64,000 nt of DNA from Rossellomorea sp. BNER (GCA_024213275.1 JANAVG010000001.1:174935-238934), one strand, 5' to 3'. Positions 7,738 to 17,442 are shown, counted from the stretch's first letter. Translations and numbers: made by a program. The notes: generated by a model from the letters alone, not told the origin.

Positions 7738-8613
7738 TTATTTTAAACGGCCAATTTTATTACATTCCTCAGCAAACCAAATAGCTTTGTCCGGCCCCAA
7801 AACGATTCCATGTGGTTCAGCGTTCTCAGTAGGAATTGGATACTCTGAAATGACTCCATCAACCGTGATTCTGCCAATCTTGTTGCTGCCCCATTCCGTA
7901 AACCACAAGTCCCCATTAATTCCAGCAGTAATGGCATGAGGACGAGCATTTAAAGTAGGAATGCTATATTCACTTATTTCACCAGAGGTTGTGATTCTGC
8001 CAATGTTATTTCCGATGATTTGTACAAACCACAATGCTCCATCTGAACCAGTTGTTATCCCAACAGGTCCTGAATTCAATGTAGGAATAGAATACTCTGT
8101 GATTTCACCCTCTGTAGTGATTCTTCCAATTTGATTACTTTGATTTTCCGTAAACCAAATAGCTCCATCTGAGCCAGTAACGATGAAAGACGGAAAAGAG
8201 TCATCTTTAGGTAATGAGAATTCTAACAAGTCACCTGATGTTGAAATTCTTCCGATTTTATTTCCTGTAATTTGAGTAAACCAAAGTGCACCGTCAGGAC
8301 CATCCGTTATTCCGTATGGTCCTGAATCAGCATAGGGTAAAGGATATTCCGTAATTTCTCCATCTAAAGTGATCCTTCCAATTTTATTGGCCTTATTTTC
8401 TGTAAACCACAAATCTCCATTTGTGCTGGATACGATTACAGAAAGGCCTGCATCTTTGGTTGGAACATTAAATTCGGTTATTTCACCAGAAGTAGTGATT
8501 TTCCCAATTCTATTCCCACTGTTTTCAGTAAACCAAATGGCATTGTCTTTCCCCACAGTCATGCCATATGGACCTGAGTCAGTATTAGGAAGAAGAAATT
8601 CCTCCATTTTCAC
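7738..8613 (-). CDS. vgb: Virginiamycin B lyase (streptogramin B lyase)
   Basis: A 291-residue seven-bladed beta-propeller built of about seven ~42-residue repeats (pattern G..GALWFT...N.IGRITT.GEITEY.IPT). Vgb enzymes linearise type B streptogramins by lyase cleavage of the ester bond. The Staphylococcus Vgb catalytic residues H228, E268, H270 and E284 have counterparts here at H226 (RPHAI), E266 and H268 (EPHGI) and E282, a uniform offset of two. There is no signal peptide, so it is cytoplasmic. GTG 8613 follows AAGGAGG; ATG 8607 is also possible. It is a single-gene unit. Some family members may act on unknown substrates, but the intact catalytic set supports lyase activity. Confidence 0.88.
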   Translation of the reverse strand: MKMEEFLLPNTDSGPYGMTVGKDNAIWFTENSGNRIGKITTSGEITEFNVPTKDAGLSVIVSSTNGDLWFTENKANKIGRITLDGEITEYPLPYADSGPYGITDGPDGALWFTQITGNKIGRISTSGDLLEFSLPKDDSFPSFIVTGSDGAIWFTENQSNQIGRITTEGEITEYSIPTLNSGPVGITTGSDGALWFVQIIGNNIGRITTSGEISEYSIPTLNARPHAITAGINGDLWFTEWGSNKIGRITVDGVISEYPIPTENAEPHGIVLGPDKAIWFAEECNKIGRLK

Positions 8614-8688
8614 AAAACCTCCTTAGTTAATAAGACCTATAAATATAAACAAGCGAACCTTCTTTTAGTGAGACACTTGTTTTTAGAG

Positions 8689-9048
8689 CTATTTGAAATT
8701 TACTAGCTTTTGTTTTAATTCCTGCAAAACTTTTTTTCGCTCTTCATAATCTTGTTCATCAGCTTCTTCCCAAAGTTCAAGATCTGCGCCGCGGTTAATT
8801 AATTCGATAGCCGTTTTTCGGATTGTTTCTTGCAGACAATTTTTCTCGATTTGAATTGCCGCTAAACCAACATACACTAAAGACATTACCTCTAAATCGC
8901 CTTCAATCGTAAATTCATCTAAATATTCTTCTAGTATGATCCGGGTTGCTTCTTCAGCAGAATTTCCCTCTTCCAAGAAATCAATAAAGTCATCTCTTAC
9001 ATCACAAGTTGTATCATCGTCAAAGATACCAGTTCCCCAAGCCCCCAC
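8689..9048 (-). CDS. DUF4259 domain protein
   Basis: A 119-residue acidic cytoplasmic protein beginning GAWGTGIFDDDTTCDVRDDF, the hallmark of DUF4259. Helical segments fill the rest, ending in a Lys-rich tail. The GTG start at 9048 lies 8 bp after AAGGAG; an upstream GTG would overlap the ribosome site. The function of the family is unknown. It appears monocistronic. Confidence 0.85.
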   Translation of the reverse strand: MGAWGTGIFDDDTTCDVRDDFIDFLEEGNSAEEATRIILEEYLDEFTIEGDLEVMSLVYVGLAAIQIEKNCLQETIRKTAIELINRGADLELWEEADEQDYEERKKVLQELKQKLVNFK

Positions 9049-9263
9049 TTTCCACACTCCTTTTTCTTTCTTTTACCCAATAATAATTCTCTAATTAGTT
9101 TTAAAACCCTTTTTAATAAATTGATGGAATGTAAAAATGAATTAAAATATGTTTGTGTAGAGAATAACCGAGGTGTTCGCCAGACTTCTTCATAAGGCTT
9201 TGAAGGAGACGAAATAAACCATTTCTTGTAAAATATAGATATGTAGATCTAGGAGGAGTAAAA

Positions 9264-9878
9264 ATGTTAGAAGCGATTCTCCATGGTTTTATTTTAGCAT
9301 TCGGCTTGATCCTGCCGCTAGGCGTTCAAAATGTTTTTGTGTTTAATCAAGGTGTTCTCCAACCCAATTTCATCAAGGCACTTCCTGTTATTATTACGGC
9401 TTCCATTTGCGACACGTTATTAATTTCCTTAGCTGTATTAGGTGTTTCAGTGGTTGTTCTTGGTTCTTATTGGATCAAAGCCTGCCTATTTGCAGCCGGA
9501 ATTTTTTTCTTAATCTACATGGGGGTTATAACATGGAGGAGTAAACCTAGTAGTGGGGAAAAGAAACAAAGCGTTACATTCACCCCACGAAAGCAAATAG
9601 CTTTTGCCCTGTCAGTGTCATTACTGAACCCGCATGCCATTCTAGATACGGTTGGCGTGATTGGAACTAGCTCCCTAAAATATGCTGGAGTCGAAAAAGT
9701 CGCATTCACAGCCGTATGTATATTGATTTCGTGGCTATGGTTTTTCGGATTAGGAATTGCCGGCAGAGTGACAGGCAAAATCGATCAATCTGGCCGTTTC
9801 TTATCTGCTCTAAATAAAATTTCAGCAGTGGTGATGTGGGGGACAGCCGTTTACATTGGCTTCTCTTTTTGGGGATGA
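9264..9878 (+). CDS. LysE/ArgO-family amino-acid exporter
   Basis: A 204-residue membrane protein with six hydrophobic segments and the LysE-family signature near the N-terminus (ILAFGLILPLGVQNVFVFNQG). SLLNPHAILDTVGVIG in segment 4 is typical of ArgO/LysE exporters of basic amino acids. GGAGGAGT precedes ATG 9264. It is monocistronic. The exact substrate is unknown. Confidence 0.9.
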   Translation: MLEAILHGFILAFGLILPLGVQNVFVFNQGVLQPNFIKALPVIITASICDTLLISLAVLGVSVVVLGSYWIKACLFAAGIFFLIYMGVITWRSKPSSGEKKQSVTFTPRKQIAFALSVSLLNPHAILDTVGVIGTSSLKYAGVEKVAFTAVCILISWLWFFGLGIAGRVTGKIDQSGRFLSALNKISAVVMWGTAVYIGFSFWG

Positions 9879-10187
9879 ATTTATTCGTTATCAGACCTAT
9901 TCCAGATTTCATTATAAAGGGAGGCAACTCTAGAAATCATTAAATCATGGCCATCAAGCGGTTTTACCTCAAACAATTTCTACAACCCCTTTTAATCATT
10001 CATCTATGTACCTGCTACATACATGTTCTCTTTCCCCTATTAATTTCCTTCTTCTGTTCACATCCTTATTAGAATACATCATTGATTTTCATTAACTTTT
10101 TAATAATCAATAGACTATTCAGCAGAATTTAGTATATTTCTTTGTCGAAAAACAAATAATAGCAATTGTTAAGAGGGAGGTATAGTA
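9879..10187. other. Gene-free stretch
   Basis: A+T-rich, with no credible open frame, strong hairpin or recognised operator on either strand. It presumably contains the promoter for the membrane-protein pair that follows. Confidence 0.5.
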
Positions 10188-10661
10188 ATGGCATTATCCG
10201 TTTTTATTTTACTTACGTTTCTTATTTGCTCTCTATTTGTCGCTATAAAAAAAGAATTAACGATTGTAGAAAATACTTTTATCTACTTACTGATTCTCGT
10301 TATAAGTATTAATGTGTCATGGATTATTAGTCATGAATTGAAATTTATTAAAGTAACAAAAGATCCAGTCAACAACTCAGCTTTTCTCTTCTATAGGAGT
10401 ATCCTTTTACCAATGATTATAGTGGTATATGTAAATTTGATTCAAAGAGTAAATACATTGACACGATCTTTACTAATTACTTTAGCCTTCTTAATCATCA
10501 TGCTTTTACTTAGTTGGTTAGCAGTCTATTTTGATATTTTCACTTATAAAAAATGGAACTTCGGTTATGATTTGCTCTATTTTGCCTTGCTCCAGCTGAT
10601 CTCCTTTTATGCTTTTAAATTCTTCCGAAAAATAGATCATCGTGAGGTGAAGTACTCATGA
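10188..10661 (+). CDS. Multi-pass membrane protein of unknown function
   Basis: A 157-residue protein with about five hydrophobic helices (about 2-16, 27-46, 68-85, 93-113, 125-143) and short charged loops. GAGGGAGG lies upstream of the ATG. Its stop overlaps the start of the next gene (ATGA), so the two are coupled. I do not recognise a family with confidence; it resembles the CBO0543-type membrane proteins that often occur in pairs. Confidence 0.8.
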   Translation: MALSVFILLTFLICSLFVAIKKELTIVENTFIYLLILVISINVSWIISHELKFIKVTKDPVNNSAFLFYRSILLPMIIVVYVNLIQRVNTLTRSLLITLAFLIIMLLLSWLAVYFDIFTYKKWNFGYDLLYFALLQLISFYAFKFFRKIDHREVKYS

Positions 10662-11158
10662 TAAAATGGGAAAGCTTTGATAAAAACGAAATTTGGATAT
10701 TAATTTTGCTTGTCATAACTTTTATAATCGTAAAACTTCTTCCAAAGAGATTACCACGTAAGATTACCCTTTTAAGTTTTTTATGGGGGATTGCTAGCGG
10801 TATGTTGTTTGATTTTACGATTGGAGGGGGATTACTTGATTTTTATAAGGTGAACGATACACATAACTATGGAATATTTGATTTTCTTTATTATTTTTTA
10901 TTCGCTCCATTTAGTTATTTCTTTATATATTTTTATGAAACACTTAGGGTCAATAAAAAATCGTTTATTTGGTATGTACTTGGATGGAGCACCTTAGGAT
11001 TAGGTATGAATTGGCTTTTAGCAAAATTAGATATCATTCATTTTCAGCATGGCTACGAACTCCCTTATTCATTTTCTGTGTTTCTCTTTATTCAAACCAT
11101 AACGGTTCTGTACTTTGAGCTAATAAAGGCAAAACAAGGGGATTTAAAAGGAGCATGA
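10658..11158 (+). CDS. CBO0543-type membrane protein
   Basis: A 166-residue multi-pass membrane protein, translationally coupled to the preceding gene (4-bp overlap). YGIFDFLYYFLFAPFSYFFIYFYE in the middle (about residues 69-92) and the Gly-rich SGMLFDFTIGGGLLDFY before it match the CBO0543 family as I know it. Function unknown. It forms a two-gene unit with its neighbour. Confidence 0.8.
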   Translation: MIKWESFDKNEIWILILLVITFIIVKLLPKRLPRKITLLSFLWGIASGMLFDFTIGGGLLDFYKVNDTHNYGIFDFLYYFLFAPFSYFFIYFYETLRVNKKSFIWYVLGWSTLGLGMNWLLAKLDIIHFQHGYELPYSFSVFLFIQTITVLYFELIKAKQGDLKGA

Positions 11159-11244
11159 GTATCCTTTCTTTTCTTAACACAACTTCGATTGCTATAAGAC
11201 TGAAACCAAACTTATAATAGAGTTTTATCAAGAAATTCCGGAAT

Positions 11245-11275
11245 GAGGCTGTCTCAAAAGGAGTCTGACAGCCTC
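11245..11275. repeat. Hairpin GAGGCTGTC/GACAGCCTC
   Basis: A 9-bp perfect stem with a 13-nt loop and no clear T run on the plus strand. It overlaps the decayed tail of the minus-strand remnant at 11254. It may serve as a terminator for the membrane pair. Confidence 0.45.
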
Positions 11276-11608
11276 AAACATAATCCAGTAGACATTAAAC
11301 CCTCTCGATACCTACTCCTGCTATTAATACAGTCCATCACCATATGTTTCCTTTCTGCATTGTATTCAACCTCATATGCGTCTGTACGTTGATTAAAGTA
11401 TTCACAGCTTTGTTGAATATCTCCTGAATCCTCCCACTGAATATATAAATATTTTTCATCTGGTTCATCCTTAAAAATGACGTATGCAGCCGTTCCTTTT
11501 TCTATTCATACTATTGGACCCCTGAACTTGTAACCACTCCTTTTCTTTATAGCCCTGCCTTAAAAACTGTTCTTTAGTTGCCTTTTCCATTAATAGATCC
11601 CTCTTCAT
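11254..11608 (-). pseudogene. Decayed gene, possibly DUF3139-like
   Basis: On the minus strand an ATG at 11608 opens a frame reading ATKEQFLRQGYKEKEW... up to SNSMNR. One base-pair shift later it continues as EKGTAAYVIFKDEPDEKYLYIQWEDSG and runs to about 11290. The two parts together look like one protein interrupted by a frameshift. The GYKEK...VIFKDEP pattern resembles DUF3139 proteins, but the N-terminal membrane segment is missing. I treat it as a remnant; the family call is tentative. Confidence 0.5.
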
Positions 11609-11717
11609 GTTTCAAAACCTTTACATTGTCAAAATAGATCTTATAAACTTTTTATCTAACAACATAAATAATGTTACTATTATTCTGAAAGAACATATTT
11701 TTTGAGGTGATGGAAGA

Positions 11718-12524
11718 ATGTCAATTTTTAAGAAGGTTATTGCTAGTGTTGGGATTGGTTCAGCAAAAGTTGATACCAAAGTAAAGAATCATTACATTAC
11801 ACAAGGGGAAGTCCTTGAAGGGGTAGTAGAGATTACGGGGGGAGCAACTGAACAGAAGATTGAATCTATCAATCTTCGTTTAATGACTTTATACGGACAT
11901 GAAGGAAGTGACCGCCTTACGAATACGGTAGTGTATTCCCATAAAGTGAACGAACCTTTCATAATCTCTAAAGGGGAACGTAAGGAAATTGAGTTTTCTT
12001 TCAGAGTACCATTGGATACTCCTATGACAATGAAACACCCAAGGACAGGGCAAAATGTTCCACCTGTTTGGATTGATACGGACGTCGATATAAAAAATGC
12101 GGTCGATTTAAAGGACAAGGATTATATCTCTGTTGAACCAACAGAAACGCATGAGAATATCATTGATGCGATCAAAATTATTGGATTTAAATTTAGACAA
12201 ATGGAGAACCAAGAGGCTCCTGTGTACATTAAAACAAGTAAACCTTATGTTCAACAATTTGAATTTCTCCCTTCTTTCGGAAAATACATAAAAAAACTTG
12301 ATGAACTTGAGGTTTATATCCTTGAGGGTGAGGAAGAAACGACGGTTTACTTTGAAGTAGATAAGAAAAGTAAAGGCACATTTGCCTCCATTCAAGAAAA
12401 ATTTAACCTCGACGAGCATAGAGGCTATGTTACGTTTAATAATAAAGAAATCATCAATAATCGACGCCATGTAAGTGATCGATTTGAACAAATTATCGAT
12501 AGTGCTTTAGGCTTTAGGCTTTAG
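11718..12524 (+). CDS. spo0M: Spo0M sporulation-control protein
   Basis: A 268-residue cytoplasmic protein close to the usual Spo0M length (~258). It opens with SIFKKVIASVGIGSAKVDTKV and has an arrestin-like N-terminal beta-sandwich (about 1-130; QGEVLEGVVEITGG, EIEFSFRVPLDTP). A second domain (about 145-268) has YVQQFEFLPS and the C-terminal helix with RFEQIIDSALGF. Spo0M affects early sporulation and cell division in B. subtilis. AGGTGATGG precedes the ATG. A half-length relative lies at 18854. Monocistronic, ending in a long hairpin. Confidence 0.93.
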   Translation: MSIFKKVIASVGIGSAKVDTKVKNHYITQGEVLEGVVEITGGATEQKIESINLRLMTLYGHEGSDRLTNTVVYSHKVNEPFIISKGERKEIEFSFRVPLDTPMTMKHPRTGQNVPPVWIDTDVDIKNAVDLKDKDYISVEPTETHENIIDAIKIIGFKFRQMENQEAPVYIKTSKPYVQQFEFLPSFGKYIKKLDELEVYILEGEEETTVYFEVDKKSKGTFASIQEKFNLDEHRGYVTFNNKEIINNRRHVSDRFEQIIDSALGFRL

Positions 12525-12533
12525 GCGGTCAAT

Positions 12534-12592
12534 AAGGAGTCCGGAACCACAACTTCCATATATAGAAGTTGCGGTTCCGGACTCCTTGGTTT
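12534..12592 (+). terminator. Long-stem terminator after spo0M
   Basis: About 23 bp of nearly perfect stem (AGGAGTCCGGAACC... pairing with ...GGTTCCGGACTCCT, a single mismatch), with a short TATA-rich loop and a TTTT tail. It begins 10 bp after the stop codon. Confidence 0.8.
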
Positions 12593-12599
12593 TGGGATA

Positions 12600-13078
12600 G
12601 CACCCGGCCCCTTAGGATAAAGCAAAGATAGTTATTTTATTTCTCAACTCCCTATTAAGTATTCTGTAGTTCCTTGTAAAACCCTCTCATCCATGTGAGG
12701 GTTTCTGTAGCTTTGACCATACCTCTTCTATCATTCTATGTTCTCTACTAAAGTTGAATTTTTTCTTCTTTTGCACTTGTTTAAGCATTATCTACTGATG
12801 AACCGAAAGCATAACATAAAAAATGATTATCAGTAATTCCTACTACCCACTTATCCAGTCGATCTTTGCCCTCCCCTTCATTCCCAACTGAGATTTTCGA
12901 CCTATTTCGACACGATTCGATCCCTATGAATAAATGTTCATACTTTTTACATTTTTTTGATGATAGTGAAAAAATAGTTAGTCATTTAGAACCTTTTATC
13001 AAAAAAGGAAAATTTTTCTTAAGTTTATAAGTTACAATACAATTTGGAAATATGCTAATTAAGGTAGGTTGTTGAATA
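12600..13078. other. Gene-free stretch upstream of the PASTA PBP
   Basis: No credible gene. TTTTCGACC and TTTCGACACG near 12897-12915 may be a worn remnant of the TCGACA terminal block seen in the 21-bp arrays. The last 80 bp are A+T-rich and probably hold the promoter of the next gene (TACAAT near 13036 is a possible -10). Confidence 0.4.
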
Positions 13079-15229
13079 ATGAAATCCAATAGACTCATGA
13101 TGAGGATGAATGGAACCATTTTATTTTTCCTCTTTGCACTACTTTTTTTTATTGTATTTATTCGTTTTCTATCAATTCAAATTACGCGCGAGGCTGAAGG
13201 CAGGGATTTACTTACAGAAGCAGAAAAGAAATATCGAAAAAATGACATCATTGAATCAAGCAGAGGGACTATATACGATCAAAACAATATAATTATTGCG
13301 GAAGACGGGTATTCCTACAAATTAACGGCCATTTTAGATCCCACCGTAACCTTCGATCCCCATAATCCCCTCCATGTCAAAGATCCTAAACGCACGGCAA
13401 CGATATTATCTAAGTATCTTGATATGAGTAAAAAAGAGATATTTGAAAGATTATCCAAAGAGAATATTTTTCAAATCGAATTTGGTATCGCAGGACAGGG
13501 CATTTCCAATCAATTAAAAAGAAAAATAGAAAAAGAAAACCTTCCTGGTATCGCGTTTATTAAGGAACCTAAAAGGAACTATCCCAATGGGCACTTTGCT
13601 TCACACTTAATTGGATTTACGCAGAACCAGGCAACAAAAAATGGCACAAAGCAAATAGGGATGTTAGGAATTGAAAAGAGTTTAGATTCTGTCTTAGCAG
13701 GCAAAGATGGACATGTAAATTTTAATAGTGATGTTTGGGGTTACTTGCTTCCAAATGGAAAGAAGCATGTTACACATCCACGAAATGGAAACGATGTCTA
13801 TTTGTCCATTGATAAGAAGATTCAGTTATATATGGAAGAAACCTTAGACAAGGTTGAAAAAGAATATCAACCTAAACAGATGTTTTCAATTGTTTCAAAT
13901 CCTAAAACAGGTGAAATTCTTGCTATGGGTCAGAGACCTACCTTCAATGAAAATCTTGACGGACTCGATCATAATTGGAATAACTTTATAGTGGAATCCA
14001 GCTTTGAACCAGGCTCCACTATGAAAGCGTTCTCTCTAGCTGCTGCTGTCGATAGTCATTCTTTTAACCCCAATGCCACCTATCAATCTGGTAAATATTT
14101 TGTTTCGGGCTATCCGAATCCGATTAAAGACTGGAATAACGGAGCTGGCTGGGGAACCATTACATTTTTAGAAGGTGTACAAAGATCCTCCAATGTTGCT
14201 TTTGCTAACCTTCTTCAACTCATAGGCGAAGGACGGTATAAAGAGTATCTAGATGCCTTTCATTTCGGAAAAAAAATAGGAATTGACCTCCCTAATGAGG
14301 CTTTAGGCAAGATTTTATATGACTATCCGATTGAAAAAATCACGACTATCTTTGGTCAAGGCTCAACGGTTACAGCCCTCCAAATGATTCAAGCGATTTC
14401 AGCTATTGCAAATGATGGAAACATGATGAAGCCACAAGTCATTTCAAAAATCGTGAACTCATCAACAAAGGCTGTTATTAAGCAATTTGAACCGAAAGTT
14501 GTAGGCACTCCAATTTCAAAAGAAGCAGCGAGATTAACACGTGAATACTTAGCCACAACGGTTTCGTCAGCTAAGGGAACTGGACAACTATTCAATATTC
14601 CCAATGTTCAAGTAGCTGGTAAATCTGGTACAGCTCAAATTTCAAACCCTGATGGAGGAGGTTACTTAACAGGTCGAGAAAATTATCTTTTTTCTTTTAT
14701 CGGTATGGCCCCTGCAGATGACCCTGAAGTCGTAGTATATGTAGGAATTCAACAACCAGAATTACCTCCATCTGAAATTGGATCTGTTCCTGTAGCCAAG
14801 TTATTTAATCCTATTATGGAGAATAGCTTAAAATATAGAAAAGTTAAAAGTAAAGAGACTCCAAAAGTCCAATCAAAAATGGTCCCTTCTCTTAAAGGTA
14901 AAACCGTCTCTAATGCTAGAAAAATTTTGATGGAAAAGGGCTTCACTCCTATCATCCTAGGTACTGGTGACATGATTATAAAACAATCGTCTAAGAAGGG
15001 AACAAAGCTTCTACCTAATGAAAAAGTTATCTTAACAACAAATGATGAATTAACCATTCCAGATATGAGTGGATGGTCTATACGTGATGTTTCAAAAGTA
15101 GCTAGCCTCACTAATCTAACTCTCAAAATAAAAGGCTCAGGCTTCTTAACGAAGCAAAGCATCAAGGCTAATAGCCAATTAGAAGAAAACGATGTCTTAA
15201 AGGCATCATTTGAACAACCTACTCAATAA
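13079..15229 (+). CDS. Class B penicillin-binding protein with PASTA domains (PbpB/SpoVD type)
   Basis: A 716-residue membrane-anchored D,D-transpeptidase. It has one N-terminal helix (about 13-34), a PBP dimerisation domain (about 55-225) and a transpeptidase domain with S313-T-M-K316, S371-x-N motif region SSN370-372 and K515-SGT. Two C-terminal PASTA domains follow (about 601-658 and 659-716). It belongs to the PBP2B/SpoVD class that crosslinks septal or spore-cortex peptidoglycan. Unlike division pbpB it is not next to ftsL or mur genes, so it is probably a paralogue. AAGGTAGG precedes ATG 13079. Confidence 0.9.
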   Translation: MKSNRLMMRMNGTILFFLFALLFFIVFIRFLSIQITREAEGRDLLTEAEKKYRKNDIIESSRGTIYDQNNIIIAEDGYSYKLTAILDPTVTFDPHNPLHVKDPKRTATILSKYLDMSKKEIFERLSKENIFQIEFGIAGQGISNQLKRKIEKENLPGIAFIKEPKRNYPNGHFASHLIGFTQNQATKNGTKQIGMLGIEKSLDSVLAGKDGHVNFNSDVWGYLLPNGKKHVTHPRNGNDVYLSIDKKIQLYMEETLDKVEKEYQPKQMFSIVSNPKTGEILAMGQRPTFNENLDGLDHNWNNFIVESSFEPGSTMKAFSLAAAVDSHSFNPNATYQSGKYFVSGYPNPIKDWNNGAGWGTITFLEGVQRSSNVAFANLLQLIGEGRYKEYLDAFHFGKKIGIDLPNEALGKILYDYPIEKITTIFGQGSTVTALQMIQAISAIANDGNMMKPQVISKIVNSSTKAVIKQFEPKVVGTPISKEAARLTREYLATTVSSAKGTGQLFNIPNVQVAGKSGTAQISNPDGGGYLTGRENYLFSFIGMAPADDPEVVVYVGIQQPELPPSEIGSVPVAKLFNPIMENSLKYRKVKSKETPKVQSKMVPSLKGKTVSNARKILMEKGFTPIILGTGDMIIKQSSKKGTKLLPNEKVILTTNDELTIPDMSGWSIRDVSKVASLTNLTLKIKGSGFLTKQSIKANSQLEENDVLKASFEQPTQ

Positions 15230-15279
15230 ACCGTTGAGATTCCTTTTTTGAGTAGAAAGAGATTTTTGTATAACTACGT

Positions 15280-16635
15280 TTATCCAAAGAAAAGCTGTAC
15301 CCAAAAATATAACAAAAATAACGTAACAAATAAGGTTAATGGAACCGCAATTAACGATACGCTTAAATAATCTTCCCATTTGACCTTTATCCTATTTTTC
15401 CTTAGGATATGCATCCATATTAAGGAGGCTAGTGTTCCTACAGGCAGTAGCAATGAACCAATATCGCTTCCGACAATACTAGCAAGGTACATGGTCTTTA
15501 AAGTAATGGGATCAAGGTTCATTTCTGTTAAAGTAATCGTACCGACCAAGAGGGCTGGATGATTATTAAAAAGGTTAGATAAAACGGAGATCAATCCACC
15601 CATTAGAAAGGTTGCTTCAAATAAGCCTTGTTCCACCATTGGTTTACTTATTTGCAATAGAAGATCTGTTAGTCCAGAGTTATGCAGACCATATATGATG
15701 ACATACATAGAAAAAGCAAATATCAGTATATGCCATGGGGTTTTTTTCAATATATCAATAGGATTTGTACGTAAGTGATACCATCTACCTACTAGCAAAA
15801 CGAGCGATCCCAGTACAGCAACAATTTCGATAGGGATTGAAAGAAAGGATGAAATGAAAAGTGAACATCGTACGAAAAAGACAAATAGGATGATTTTCAG
15901 CATGAAATTGGTCCGTTGTTTCTTGGTTTCAACCGAAATCCTTCCCTTTAAAGGATGAAAGTTTTTCGTGAAAAATATTTGTTCAATATCATAGGCTGTA
16001 TTTGGGAGTCGTTTTGGTAGCTTCTTTTTTACCAATACAAACATCAACCATGACATAAACAGTAACCCTGCCATTGCCGGTACAAACATCATCGCGGTAT
16101 GCATATAAAGTGACATGTGAACAATTTTCAATGCAATTAAATTCACAATGTTACTAACCCCGATAGGAGTACTTGAAGCTGTTGCAATAAGGGCACCAGT
16201 CAATAAGTATGGAATTTGTTGATGGGGTTTTAACCGTAGATTTTTTAAGAGTAAAATTAAAATCGGAGTAGTGATTAAAATACTTCCATCGTTATTAAAT
16301 AACAAAGTCATTAAAAAGCATAATAATTGAATGTACCAGTATAAACGATAGCCTGACCCCTTGGCTAATACGGCCAGTCGGGCAGCAGCCCAGTGGAAAA
16401 AACCGAAGCTTTCTAGTATTACCGCCATCACAATAGTAGCGATAATCGTGACAGACGCCCCACCAATTTTATGGATAATGTCTACTAAATCAGCTTGTGA
16501 CACGACCCCGGTTAATATTATAATCGCTGCACCAAACGAAGCTGGCCACGCTTCATTGATTCCATTTGGCCGCCAAAATATAACCAACGTTGTCATTAGG
16601 AAAACTAAAACGGAAATCAAGATGTCTATATTCAT
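15280..16635 (-). CDS. ArsB/NhaD-superfamily permease
   Basis: A 451-residue ion-transporter-superfamily protein with about eleven membrane segments in two inverted halves. Motifs include FNNDGSILITTPI (half 1), STPIGVSNIVNLIAL and FNNHPALLVGTITL (half 2). This is the pattern of ArsB-like/YdfA-type permeases. No arsenic genes (arsR, arsC) are nearby, so the substrate is unknown. It is convergent with the PBP gene. Confidence 0.85.
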   Translation of the reverse strand: MNIDILISVLVFLMTTLVIFWRPNGINEAWPASFGAAIIILTGVVSQADLVDIIHKIGGASVTIIATIVMAVILESFGFFHWAAARLAVLAKGSGYRLYWYIQLLCFLMTLLFNNDGSILITTPILILLLKNLRLKPHQQIPYLLTGALIATASSTPIGVSNIVNLIALKIVHMSLYMHTAMMFVPAMAGLLFMSWLMFVLVKKKLPKRLPNTAYDIEQIFFTKNFHPLKGRISVETKKQRTNFMLKIILFVFFVRCSLFISSFLSIPIEIVAVLGSLVLLVGRWYHLRTNPIDILKKTPWHILIFAFSMYVIIYGLHNSGLTDLLLQISKPMVEQGLFEATFLMGGLISVLSNLFNNHPALLVGTITLTEMNLDPITLKTMYLASIVGSDIGSLLLPVGTLASLIWMHILRKNRIKVKWEDYLSVSLIAVPLTLFVTLFLLYFWVQLFFG

Positions 16636-16939
16636 TGCTCTTAACCCTTCTCTGTATAATATTTAAGCAACTCTAAATTTGCCGCTTGTCCGATATTATA
16701 TGCAACTCTATTAAGAAGGACCTAGATAATAGACTAATTATTGTAACTTGGATGTTTATAACAAAGGGGTGTATATCTTTTAGTAGTTTATGCCCTTATA
16801 CGTATTTTTTTAATAGATTAAGGGTTAAGAAGTCAACTTTATGACAATTTATTATATTGATTTACATTTAAACTTTTTCTTATAAGGATTCCTCAAGTTC
16901 TATCTCTATTCAACCTAGCTTCTCTAAGTGTTTAGGATA
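16636..16939. other. Gene-free stretch
   Basis: About 300 bp between two minus-strand genes, A+T-rich. No gene or strong hairpin is recognised. Confidence 0.5.
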
Positions 16940-17368
16940 TTAATTTCCAAATGCAAAGATTAGCTCTGTCTCACATACGATTTCTCCATCAACAGTAGCG
17001 ATTCCTTTTCCTTTCCCTATTGGACCTTTCAAACGAGTGGTTTCAACTTCAAGACGGAGTCGATCCCCTGACCGTACTTGCCGTTTAAATCGGCATTTGT
17101 CTATCCCTGCTAAAAGCCCTAATTTCCCTTTGTTTTCATCTTTTGTAAGCATCACTACTGCACTTACTTGCGCTAATGCCTCTACAATTAAGACTCCTAG
17201 CATTACTGGGGACTTTGGGAAATGCCCAGTAAAATATTCTTCATTTGCAGTTACAGCTTTTACCCCAACTGCTCTCTTTCCTTCCTCTAATTCTAAAATC
17301 CCATCCACTAAAAGGAATGGATAGCGGTGTCTGATAACATTTTTTATACTTTGTGCATCTTGGATCAT
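16940..17368 (-). CDS. fabZ: (3R)-hydroxyacyl-ACP dehydratase FabZ
   Basis: A 142-residue hot-dog-fold enzyme of type II fatty-acid synthesis that dehydrates 3-hydroxyacyl-ACP. It has [11 protein letters not shown] at the start, catalytic His49 in GHFPKSPVM and Glu63 in IVEALAQ. The usual MPGVL is MLGVL here. The gene stands alone, away from other fab genes or the mur-fabZ context. A FapR-like operator lies about 40 bp upstream, so it probably responds to malonyl-CoA. Confidence 0.92.
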   Translation of the reverse strand: MIQDAQSIKNVIRHRYPFLLVDGILELEEGKRAVGVKAVTANEEYFTGHFPKSPVMLGVLIVEALAQVSAVVMLTKDENKGKLGLLAGIDKCRFKRQVRSGDRLRLEVETTRLKGPIGKGKGIATVDGEIVCETELIFAFGN

Positions 17369-17407
17369 AGAACAAAACCTCCATATTATTTAATTGCATA
17401 TGTTCAT

Positions 17408-17425
17408 TTTAATACTTGGTACTAT
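17408..17425 (-). promoter_or_regulatory. FapR operator upstream of fabZ
   Basis: On the minus strand, ATAGTACCAAGTATTAAA matches the B. subtilis FapR box TTAGTACCTAGTCTTAAT at all but four positions. A further TTAGTACC half-site lies directly upstream (about 17431-17438). FapR represses fatty-acid genes and is released by malonyl-CoA. Confidence 0.7.
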
Positions 17426-17442
17426 TAGTTGGTACTAAAATT

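Noticed and set aside
11245-11275. End of an insertion sequence (GAGGCTGTCTCAAAAG)
   Set aside because: The word resembles some IS ends, but no transposase fragment or second end is nearby.
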